Shown one piece after another: positions 1 to 5,226 of a stretch of DNA of 7,447 nt. Where the stretch lies: contig CADCWK010000111.1 in assembly GCA_902806375.1 (NCBI GenBank), positions 1-7,447 of the forward strand. The letters are read 5' to 3'. The notes below the pieces were generated by a model, which was not told the DNA's origin, did no database searches, and was given only the letters and a program-made list of their open reading frames with translations. A program made the translations under genes and the position numbers. Source of the DNA: an uncultured Thermomicrobiales bacterium (GTDB lineage: Bacteria; Chloroflexota; Chloroflexia; Thermomicrobiales; UBA6265). Positions within the stretch are counted from its first letter, which is position 1, and every line of letters begins with the position of its first letter.

Positions 1-177
1 GGATGGGTATGTCACGAGAAAATCATAGTCACTGGTGTAGGGATCATAGCGACCCGTGGCCGCTGATCCAAACAGGTCGAGCCGGACGACCCCGAACCGT
101 CGGCAAAGGGACTCGATCTCGTCTCGCTTCGCCTCGATCTCAGGCGGGACCGTCGGGACCCGGATGGATGATGTCAT
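1..177 (-). CDS. Nucleotidyltransferase (MNT / pol-beta fold) protein, N-terminal part, cut by window edge
   Basis: The first 59 codons of a minus-strand gene begin at ATG 177 and stay open to base 1, where the window ends. The translation contains LDLFGSAATGRYDPYTSDYD (about residues 33-52). This is the GS-X(10-12)-D-x-D signature of minimal nucleotidyltransferases of the polymerase-beta superfamily, in which the two Asp residues bind metal. The preceding helix (EIEAKRDEIESLCRRFGV) is also usual for the family. A purine-rich AAGGG lies 8 bases before the ATG and a second AAGG 4 bases before it, which supports the start. Many such short proteins are antitoxins or partners of a HEPN-domain protein (MntA/HepT type), and others are uncharacterised stand-alone enzymes. 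The partner gene, if any, lies outside the window. The family assignment is firm. A toxin-antitoxin role is only a possibility. Confidence 0.82.
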   Translation of the reverse strand, partial: MTSSIRVPTVPPEIEAKRDEIESLCRRFGVVRLDLFGSAATGRYDPYTSDYDFLVTYPS

Positions 178-218
178 GTCGCCTTCCCTTCGCCACTCCA
201 GGACCCGCCTCCAGTACC

Positions 219-246
219 AGTGTAAGGATCCTCGCGTCGTTGCCAA
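219..246 (-). promoter_or_regulatory. Candidate sigma70-type promoter for the nucleotidyltransferase gene
   Basis: On the minus strand TTGGCA (241-246; 5 of 6 matches to the -35 consensus) is separated by 16 bases from TACACT (219-224; 4 of 6 to the -10). The site sits between the hairpin that follows the GMC gene and the ATG at 177, giving a leader of about 35 bases. The match is moderate and could be chance. Confidence 0.35.
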
Positions 247-308
247 CCGTGCCGGACCTGGCGAAGGACAGACGAACCCAACGATCGCCACGCACGGGCC
301 CGCGACGA

Positions 309-344
309 ACGGACCCGGATCGTCTGCCAGCGATCCGGGTCCGT
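309..344 (-). terminator. Strong hairpin downstream of the oxidoreductase operon, likely terminator
   Basis: A perfect 14-bp inverted repeat (309-322 against 331-344) encloses an 8-base loop. It starts 29 bases after the GMC stop codon. The stem is very GC-rich, but no T-run follows on the minus strand, so this would be a stem-only terminator or a 3'-end stabiliser, not a textbook intrinsic terminator. Its place between one gene's stop and a candidate promoter for the next fits an operon boundary. Confidence 0.55.
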
Positions 345-372
345 CGAAAGCACCGATAAGCGGTCCTGAGGG

Positions 373-2133
373 TCAGGCCAGTGGGCCCGGGCTCGGCAGG
401 TAGGTGTTGATGATGGCATCCGCCGCCCGGTAGGCGAGGGCGCCGACGGTCCCGGTCGGGTTGTAGCCGGGGTTCTGCGGGAAGGCACTGGCGCCGACGA
501 CGAACAGGTTGGACACGTCCCAGCTCTGGAGAGACGTGTTCACGACCGAGGTCGTCGGGTCGGCACCCATGACCGCGCCGCCCTGCAGGTGCGTCGACTG
601 GTACGGCACGATGCTGTAGTCGGTGATGTCGCCGCCGACCCGGGTGATGGACCCGCCCATCGCCTCGGCGATCTGCGTGATCGGGTTGTCGGCGATCCAG
701 CGGACCATCTTGCGCTCGTTGTCCGTCCAGTTGAAGGTGATGCGCAACAGCGGGTTGCCGTAGGCGTCACGGTAGTTCGGGTCGAGATCGACGTAGTTCT
801 GGCGGTAGGCCGGGCTCTCGCCCTGCATGCTGAAGCCCGCCGACCGGTTGTAGTACTGCTTGACCGTGGCTTTCCAGCCACTCCCCCAGGTCGGGGAGTC
901 CGGTGGGAGCGGTCCACTGCTGTCAATGGGACGGGCGCCCGTGTTGTTGGCGGCGATGTTGCCGCCGCCGAAGAAGCCCAGACCGGTGTGATCGAAGTTG
1001 TCCGAGTGGAACTCGTCCATCGCGAAGCCGGCCGAACCGGCTCCCATGAACCGGTTCATGATCTTGTCGTCGTACCAGACGGTCGCGCTGGCGCCACCGG
1101 TCTGGTAGGTGTAGTTCCGTCCGACCACGCCGGTGTTCTGGACGGGGTCGTATGGCTGCCCGATCCCGGACAGCAGCATCAGCCGGACGTTCTCCAGCAT
1201 GAACGCCCCGACCACGATCAGGTCAGCCGGCTGCTCCTGCTCCTGGCCGCCCTCGTCGTAGTACGAGACGCTCGTCGCCACGCCGCCGGTATGGTTGATC
1301 CGGAAGACCGTCGAGTACTGCCGGATCTCGAGGTTGCCGCTGGCGAGGGCACTCGGTACCACGTTGATGATCGGGCTCGCCTTGGCGCCGACGTGGCAGC
1401 CAAACCGCTCGCAGAAGCCGCAGTAGTTGCATGGCGCCAGCGTCAGGCCGTCCGGGTTGGTGTAGGTCCCGGTGCTGTTGCCGCTCGGCATCGGGAACAC
1501 CTTGAACCCCAGCTGGTTGGCGGCGTCACGGAACAGGGTCGTGTTGTAGGGCTTCTTGTTCGGTGGCTGGGGGAACTCCGCCGATCGGGGACCCTCGAAG
1601 GGGTTGCCGCCCTCCACGATCTGCCCGTTCAGGTTGCCAGCCTTGCCGTTGATCCCGAACTGCTTCTCGTAGGCGTCGTAGTACCGCTCCATATCCTGCC
1701 AGGTGACGCCCCAGTCCTGGATCGTCGTGTCCTCCGGCAGGAATCCGGGCCCATAGCGCTGCTCGTGGTGCGACCGGTAGTTGAAGTGGTGCTCGAGGAA
1801 CCGCCAGGAGACGCCGTTCCAGTGGACCATGGCGCCGCCGACCCCGTTGCCGGGGAGGAAGCTGCCGTAGTTGCGCATCGGGAGCGCGGCCTGATCACGC
1901 TGGTTGCGGAACGTGATGGTGTTTCGGCTGAGGTCCTGGAACAACTCACCCTGCTGGCTGTAACGCCACTCGTCGAAGTGGTCCTGCAGGAAGTCGGGGT
2001 AGGTGTCGCGGTAGGGACCGCGCTCGAGCGCGACCATCTTCAGGGCGGTGTTCTTGCCGATCTCGTTGGCGATGACGCTGTTGACGAGGCCGAATCCGAC
2101 GAACACCACGTCTGTCTTGGGCAACGTCGCCAT
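373..2133 (-). CDS. GMC-family FAD-dependent oxidoreductase, catalytic subunit of a Tat-exported dehydrogenase
   Basis: This 586-residue protein matches the GMC oxidoreductases that work with a gluconate-2-dehydrogenase subunit 3 partner. The N-terminal Rossmann strand reads DVVFVGFGLVNSVIA (residues 8-22), followed by the ALERGP strand end (35-40). GNGVGGAMVHWNG (95-107) is the second FAD contact region. PCNYCGFCERFGC (234-246) gives Cys 235, 238, 241 and 246, a cluster expected to hold Fe-S in FAD glucose-dehydrogenase-like enzymes. The C-terminal domain has STHLQGGAVMG (513-523) with the catalytic His515, and NPGYNPTGTVGALAYR (554-569) with Asn558 as the likely second catalytic residue. 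There is no signal peptide, so export probably depends on the Tat signal of the subunit encoded 2 bases upstream. A GGAG lies 8 bases before the ATG, inside the end of that gene. The third glycine of GxGxxG is Asn here. The substrate (sugar, polyol or sugar acid) cannot be read from sequence. Confidence 0.92.
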   Translation of the reverse strand: MATLPKTDVVFVGFGLVNSVIANEIGKNTALKMVALERGPYRDTYPDFLQDHFDEWRYSQQGELFQDLSRNTITFRNQRDQAALPMRNYGSFLPGNGVGGAMVHWNGVSWRFLEHHFNYRSHHEQRYGPGFLPEDTTIQDWGVTWQDMERYYDAYEKQFGINGKAGNLNGQIVEGGNPFEGPRSAEFPQPPNKKPYNTTLFRDAANQLGFKVFPMPSGNSTGTYTNPDGLTLAPCNYCGFCERFGCHVGAKASPIINVVPSALASGNLEIRQYSTVFRINHTGGVATSVSYYDEGGQEQEQPADLIVVGAFMLENVRLMLLSGIGQPYDPVQNTGVVGRNYTYQTGGASATVWYDDKIMNRFMGAGSAGFAMDEFHSDNFDHTGLGFFGGGNIAANNTGARPIDSSGPLPPDSPTWGSGWKATVKQYYNRSAGFSMQGESPAYRQNYVDLDPNYRDAYGNPLLRITFNWTDNERKMVRWIADNPITQIAEAMGGSITRVGGDITDYSIVPYQSTHLQGGAVMGADPTTSVVNTSLQSWDVSNLFVVGASAFPQNPGYNPTGTVGALAYRAADAIINTYLPSPGPLA

Positions 2134-2135
2134 GG

Positions 2136-3125
2136 CTAGATCTCCCCGCCCACTTGCGCCTGGTACTGCCCCAGACTGATGTACTCGCCCTGGAACGGCG
2201 TGTTGTACTGCTCGATCTCGTTGAAGTAGCTGATGTGAGCTCCGGGGAAGCCGATCATCTTCCAGCCGACCATGTCCCGGTTGCCGCCCTGAACCGGGTC
2301 GGAGAAGTAGCCGGCGATGGTGTAGTTGCGGAGCAGCGTGAAGAACGCCCTCGCCCCCGAGGACGCCGTAGTGGTGGTCGTCAGGCCGATGTTCGGGGCC
2401 AACTGGCTACCCGACTGATCGAGCGGCTGCGCCTGCAGCGACGTACCGCCAAATCCCTCCGGCAGCCCTTCCTCGAGGTCGGCGAGGAGTTGGTCCTGCT
2501 GCTCCGGTGTGCACTCAACGAACCCGGCGTCGAAGGTCTGCCGGGCGTAGGCGTCGAGGGCGAAGATCCCGATCCGGAAGCGATCCCGGACGGCCAGGGC
2601 CGACTGGTCGCCCTGCGTCGGTTCACCGGGGAGAAAGGGGCCCTGCCGGTAGCGGTTGCCCCGGTAGTCCATGCCTTCCTTGGCGATCTGGCGGTCGATG
2701 AAATAGACGACGCCCGCCTCGGTCGCGCCCGGTCCGTTCTCGTCAGTCGGGATGATCCGGGCTGCGGCGGCCTGGACGATGGCCGCCTGGTACGGGACGA
2801 AGACGGTGAAACCCACATTGGTCGGCGCGCTGGTGGACATGTCCATGCCAGCCATGTCGTGGGGAGTCGCGGCCGGGTCGGCTGGCGGTGTGGCGTCCTG
2901 GGCGTCGACCGCGGCGAAGACCAGTGGGACCGCCGCGGCGGCGACACCCGTGGCGGCGCCGGTCGTGAGGAGTCGCCGCCGGTCCATCCGGCGGGCCTCT
3001 TCGGGCTGCCCGGTGCCGGGAGCCGCATCAGCTCCGGCCGGGACATGCCCCGCGGGTGATTCCTCGGGCGAAGAGTGGCCGGACGGCGCGCGCTGTCCGG
3101 TAGGGTCGGAGTCGAAGGTGCCCAT
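2136..3125 (-). CDS. Gluconate 2-dehydrogenase subunit 3-family protein with Tat signal (small subunit of the GMC dehydrogenase)
   Basis: This 329-residue small subunit should form a complex with the GMC flavoprotein and carry it across the membrane. DRRRLLT (48-54) is a twin-arginine motif, followed by an Ala-rich hydrophobic segment (55-74) and a probable cut near AAVDA-QD (71-77). The gluconate-2-dehydrogenase subunit 3 domain is recognised from VPYQAAIVQAAAARIIPTDE (110-129), GATEAGVVYFIDRQIA (133-148) and RNYTIAGYFSDPVQGG (266-281). ATG 3125 was chosen because AAGGAG sits 10 bases upstream. An ATG 15 codons earlier has no comparable site. The choice leaves a 46-residue Pro/Ser/Gly-rich n-region before the Tat motif. 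Starting at Met47 (2987) would give an ordinary Tat signal, but its upstream site is weak. Just after the signal, residues 89-96 read HDMAGMDM, a His/Met-rich patch of unknown role. The gene ends 2 bases before the GMC start, so the two are probably translationally coupled. Confidence 0.85.
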   Translation of the reverse strand: MGTFDSDPTGQRAPSGHSSPEESPAGHVPAGADAAPGTGQPEEARRMDRRRLLTTGAATGVAAAAVPLVFAAVDAQDATPPADPAATPHDMAGMDMSTSAPTNVGFTVFVPYQAAIVQAAAARIIPTDENGPGATEAGVVYFIDRQIAKEGMDYRGNRYRQGPFLPGEPTQGDQSALAVRDRFRIGIFALDAYARQTFDAGFVECTPEQQDQLLADLEEGLPEGFGGTSLQAQPLDQSGSQLAPNIGLTTTTTASSGARAFFTLLRNYTIAGYFSDPVQGGNRDMVGWKMIGFPGAHISYFNEIEQYNTPFQGEYISLGQYQAQVGGEI

Positions 3126-3135
3126 CGTGGCCTCA

Positions 3136-3141
3136 CTCCTT
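3136..3141 (-). promoter_or_regulatory. Ribosome binding site deciding the small-subunit start
   Basis: A perfect AAGGAG on the minus strand lies 10 bases upstream of ATG 3125. It fixes that codon in preference to the in-frame ATGs at 3170 and 2987. Confidence 0.75.
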
Positions 3142-3151
3142 GACTTGTCTG

Positions 3152-3190
3152 CCGGCCCCGTGTAACGCACGGACAGTGTGCGGGGGCCGG
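3152..3190 (-). promoter_or_regulatory. GC-rich leader hairpin just upstream of the oxidoreductase operon
   Basis: An outer perfect 8-bp stem (3152-3159 against 3183-3190) encloses an inner 5-bp stem (3166-3170 against 3178-3182) with a 7-base loop. A 6-base bulge (3160-3165) lies on one side. In the mRNA the structure would end 10 bases before the AAGGAG of the small-subunit gene. It could be a regulatory or stabilising leader, or a terminator for transcription arriving from upstream, though no T-run follows. The pairing is directly visible. The role is inference. Confidence 0.45.
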
Positions 3191-3368
3191 ACGCTGCCGG
3201 TGAGAGACGATTGCGACGAAACGTTCAGCGTCGAGCGTTCGTACCCGGAGCACCTCCGGGAGCGTGGTCCTGGCGAGAGAACAGCCGACAGGGCGCGCGA
3301 CGCACACCCGAACTGGCACTGCCGACCCTCGGCGGTGGCACCTCCTCGTGCGCATGGCCCGGCGCGAC

Positions 3369-3393
3369 GCGTCAGTTGACAGGAGGCTGACGC
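3369..3393. repeat. Inverted repeat GCGTCAG-N11-CTGACGC
   Basis: Perfect 7-bp arms (3369-3375 and 3387-3393) flank an 11-base spacer. It lies 44 bases past the stop of the small secreted protein gene and 244 bases before the oxidoreductase operon. It could be an operator or a weak 3' hairpin. No T-run follows on the minus strand. Confidence 0.35.
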
Positions 3394-3436
3394 ACGCGAA
3401 CCGCCGGGTCGATGTCCCCTGCGATCATGGACCGGC

Positions 3437-3709
3437 TCAGGTCCCCGGGGTTGCCGCTGGCGTCCCGCAGGCCACTGCTTCCAGACCGCCCACGACGTTC
3501 TCGCTGACCGAGGTGGCGATGGCTTCCGGGCTTCCCGACGTCTGGATGGCGGGAGTCGCCTCACCCTCCGCCACCGGCGAGGCGGCCGGAGACCCACACA
3601 GGACCGCATCGGCGGCAGGGGTCGCGGGCGTGTCCTGCGCTACAGCGTATGTTACCGCGCCAACGCCCAGCGTGAGACAGAGCGCAAACAACGTGACGAG
3701 TCGACGCAT
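3437..3709 (-). CDS. Small secreted protein of unknown function with duplicated CG(S/T)PAA(S/T)P motif
   Basis: I do not recognise this 90-residue protein. It begins MRRLVTLFALCLTLGVGAVT, a clear Sec signal peptide with a probable cut after AVA at residues 22-24. The mature part is about 66 residues long, rich in Ala, Pro, Thr and Ser, with no aromatic residues. Its only two cysteines in the mature part (38 and 81) each start a near-identical motif, CGSPAASP (38-45) and CGTPAATP (81-88). They could form a disulfide. A GGAGGGAG tract (3717-3724) whose nearest GGAG is 7 bases from ATG 3709 strongly supports this start. An upstream in-frame ATG at 3799 would bury the signal sequence and has no such site. 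The gene points the same way as the oxidoreductase operon but is 311 bases from it, so cotranscription is uncertain. That it is a real exported protein is fairly sure. No function can be given. Confidence 0.72.
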   Translation of the reverse strand: MRRLVTLFALCLTLGVGAVTYAVAQDTPATPAADAVLCGSPAASPVAEGEATPAIQTSGSPEAIATSVSENVVGGLEAVACGTPAATPGT

Positions 3710-3716
3710 GGCCGAT

Positions 3717-3724
3717 CTCCCTCC
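3717..3724 (-). promoter_or_regulatory. Ribosome binding site of the small secreted protein gene
   Basis: GGAGGGAG on the minus strand ends 7 bases before ATG 3709. It decides the start at the signal-peptide methionine, not at the methionine 30 codons upstream. Confidence 0.7.
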
Positions 3725-3785
3725 GTGATCCGCGAGCGCAGGGGCAAGACCTTCTGGCACCCGGCTGCGACGCTCAGGCCCGCAA

Positions 3786-3791
3786 ATCATA
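3786..3791 (-). promoter_or_regulatory. Candidate -10 element for the small secreted protein gene
   Basis: TATGAT on the minus strand matches the -10 consensus in 5 of 6 bases and lies 76 bases upstream of ATG 3709. No good -35 hexamer is found at 16-18 bases, so the call is weak. Confidence 0.25.
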
Positions 3792-3828
3792 TGCCGCATT
3801 CCACATGAATGATGAAACGATATGACCG

Positions 3829-3848
3829 AAAACGCCGCCCACCGGCGT
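3829..3848 (-). terminator. Short hairpin with T-run, weak intrinsic terminator candidate
   Basis: On the minus strand a 6-bp GC-rich stem (3843-3848 against 3832-3837, loop 3838-3842) runs directly into TTTT (3829-3832; the first T also closes the stem). It could end read-through from purM, whose stop is about 230 bases upstream, or a short transcript from the AT-rich island. The short stem and T-run make it a weak case. Confidence 0.35.
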
Positions 3849-3913
3849 GTGTACCGACCCGACGCCTATGCATCGATCTCAACATCGAGCAGTTAGTGAA
3901 TCTTTTTTATCTT

Positions 3914-3945
3914 CATTGATCACAATGATAATCATCGGGATTATC
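3914..3945. promoter_or_regulatory. Fur-family-like operator in an AT-rich island
   Basis: GATAAT-N7-ATTATC (3927-3945) has the spacing and both outer hexamers of the classical 19-bp Fur box, but the centre differs. An 11-bp perfect palindrome ATGATAATCAT (3925-3935) and an overlapping inverted repeat CATTG-N4-CAATG (3914-3918 against 3923-3927) crowd the same place. GATAAT is also one base from a plus-strand -10 element. This is a plausible binding site for Fur, Zur or a related metal regulator, but no regulated gene is obvious. The nearest gene facing away from it is the small secreted protein, 217 bases downstream. Confidence 0.45.
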
Positions 3946-4074
3946 GTCGGTCAGCACGTCAGGCCGAGATCCCGTCGCGAGAACACGCATCTCTGGCACG
4001 GGCCACCCCGCTGGGAACCGGGACATGCCGCTCCGGACCGGATGGCGCCATCTGCCTCGGAGGATGACGCCTGG

Positions 4075-5166
4075 CTACCCGAGACCCAGAACCTGCCCGG
4101 TGCTGTCGTCGCGTCGGCGGACGATGCGACCGATCGGGATGGCGCCGGGAAGCGCAGCCCGGGCCACCGACTCGTCCTCCGGCCGGACAGCGACGACGAA
4201 ACCGATGCCCATGTTGAAGGCGCGGTAGCGTTCCCGGAACGGCACGTCGCCGTCCATTACCAGCCAGGTGAGGACGGGCGGCACCACCCAGGCCGACGGG
4301 TCGATCTCGGCGGCGAGATCGCCGGCCAGGATGCGCGGCACGTTGTCGATCAATCCGCCGCCCGTGACATGGACCATCCCGCGGACGACCGTCCCGTCGA
4401 CCTCGGACAGCGGCGCGACCGCGGGCCGGAATGACGCGTGGCCCGCCAGCAGCGCCTCACCGATGGTCTGGTCACCGTCGCCGGGCAAGGGCTGGGCCAG
4501 CCGGGCCCGGTCGGCGTCGCGGTCACCGGTCAGCCCGGCGATCCGGCGGGCCAGGCTGAAGCCGTTGGTCTGGAGCCCACCGCTGGGCAGGCCGAGCAGG
4601 ATGTCGCCGGCCCGGACGTCCGTGCCATCGATTACGCGGTCCGGCGCGACCTCGCCGACGATGAAACCGGCGGCATCGTACTCACCCGGCGCGTACATGC
4701 CGGGCATCTCGGCCGTCTCGCCGCCGATCAGGGCCAGGCCGTTCTCCTGGCAGGCGGCGACCAGGCCGCCGACGAAGCCGTCGAAGGCATCCCGTTCGAA
4801 GGCGCCAGTCGAGAAATAGTCCAGGAAGAACAGCGGCCGGGCGCCGAGGGTCAGGATGTCGTTGACGCAATGGTTGACGAGGTCGCAACCCATCCGCTCA
4901 TGGGCGTCGCCGCCGACCAGGAAGGCCAGCTTGAGCTTGGTCCCGACGCCGTCGGCACTCGCGACCAGCAGACGGTCCGGTCCGGACGGGAGCCGGTACA
5001 TGCCACCGAAGTGGCCGATCGCCGCCGCGCCGCCCTCGCCGGTGGCCGGAGAGGCACCGAAGGCGGTCCGGGCGCGCTCGGCGATCCGGCCGACGGCGCT
5101 GCTGGTCGCGTCGATGTCGACCCCGGCGTCACGGTACGTCATGCCGGCCTGCCGCCGATCGCTCAC
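4075..5166 (-). CDS. purM: Phosphoribosylformylglycinamidine cyclo-ligase (AIR synthetase)
   Basis: This cytoplasmic enzyme of de novo purine synthesis closes the imidazole ring: formylglycinamidine ribonucleotide plus ATP gives aminoimidazole ribonucleotide. All family landmarks are present in order: YRDAGVDIDA (11-20), VASADGVGTKLKL (68-80), DLVNHCVNDIL (95-105), LALIGGETAEMPGMY (144-158), PSGGLQTNGFSL (194-205), HVTGGGLIDNVPRIL (266-280) and FNMGIGFVV (317-325). The length of 363 residues is close to the usual 345 or so. The GTG at 5166 is chosen because GGGGGAG lies 7 bases upstream. An in-frame ATG at 5196 has no ribosome site, and an ATG at 5142 (MTYRDAG) has only a poor one. The gene follows the dynamin-like gene by 60 bases with no clear promoter between, so cotranscription is likely. 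No other purine gene is in the window. Confidence 0.95.
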   Translation of the reverse strand: MSDRRQAGMTYRDAGVDIDATSSAVGRIAERARTAFGASPATGEGGAAAIGHFGGMYRLPSGPDRLLVASADGVGTKLKLAFLVGGDAHERMGCDLVNHCVNDILTLGARPLFFLDYFSTGAFERDAFDGFVGGLVAACQENGLALIGGETAEMPGMYAPGEYDAAGFIVGEVAPDRVIDGTDVRAGDILLGLPSGGLQTNGFSLARRIAGLTGDRDADRARLAQPLPGDGDQTIGEALLAGHASFRPAVAPLSEVDGTVVRGMVHVTGGGLIDNVPRILAGDLAAEIDPSAWVVPPVLTWLVMDGDVPFRERYRAFNMGIGFVVAVRPEDESVARAALPGAIPIGRIVRRRDDSTGQVLGLG

Positions 5167-5173
5167 GCGTTCT

Positions 5174-5180
5174 CTCCCCC
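5174..5180 (-). promoter_or_regulatory. Ribosome binding site that selects the purM GTG start
   Basis: GGGGGAG on the minus strand ends 7 bases before the GTG at 5166. It lies downstream of the alternative ATG at 5196, so it cannot serve that codon. Confidence 0.7.
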
Positions 5181-5226
5181 TGCTCCCACTGTCCATTGGT
5201 GAATCGTTATGTCACCGCGGGCGTGA

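Larger units (their letters stand above)
3126..3436. other. Non-coding interval between the small secreted protein gene and the oxidoreductase operon
   Basis: No reading frame here has both a ribosome site and protein-like composition; the open frames are Arg-rich shadows. Besides the leader hairpin and the ribosome site, the interval holds a 7-bp hairpin with a 3-base loop (3244-3250 against 3254-3260) and a 7-bp inverted repeat at 3369-3393. I see no convincing sigma70 promoter on the minus strand, although the operon probably starts from somewhere in this interval. Confidence 0.6.
3710..4074. other. Long non-coding interval with AT-rich island between purM and the small secreted protein gene
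   Basis: No credible protein gene is present on either strand. Bases 3891-3945 are only about 29% G+C (16 of 55), far below the surroundings, and include a T6 run (3903-3908) and the Fur-like site. Other structure: a small inverted repeat TCGAT-N6-ATCGA (3873-3888), the T-run hairpin at 3829-3848, and a 12-bp palindrome GATGGCGCCATC (4041-4052) near the purM stop. I find no clear terminator directly after purM. Confidence 0.6.

Noticed and set aside
589..2139. Long plus-strand open frame (516 codons) opposite the GMC gene
   Set aside because: It is Val, Asp, Arg and Gly rich with no recognisable domain, and the opposite strand encodes a well-conserved enzyme over the same bases. It is an antisense shadow of GC-rich codons.
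3215..3240. ECF-sigma-like promoter on the minus strand (GAACGCT, 16 bases, GTC) before the oxidoreductase operon
   Set aside because: The elements are short and common in GC-rich DNA, the -35 match is incomplete, and no second copy supports it.
3376..3381. Perfect plus-strand TTGACA (-35 consensus) inside the inverted repeat
   Set aside because: There is no -10 element 15-19 bases downstream and no plus-strand gene to serve.
3903..3908. T6 run on the plus strand as a terminator tail
   Set aside because: The nearest stem (3873-3888) is only 5 bp and ends 14 bases before the run, and no plus-strand gene precedes it.
3847..4434. Plus-strand open frame starting in the AT-rich region with a short hydrophobic stretch (IIIGIIVG)
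   Set aside because: It has no ribosome site, its later two thirds are antisense to purM, and the hydrophobic run comes simply from the AT-rich operator region.
5198..5216. Inverted repeat GGTGA-N9-TCACC in the gap between the dynamin-like gene and purM
   Set aside because: The arms are only 5 bp with a 9-base loop and no T-run, so it is expected by chance and is not called as a terminator or operator.
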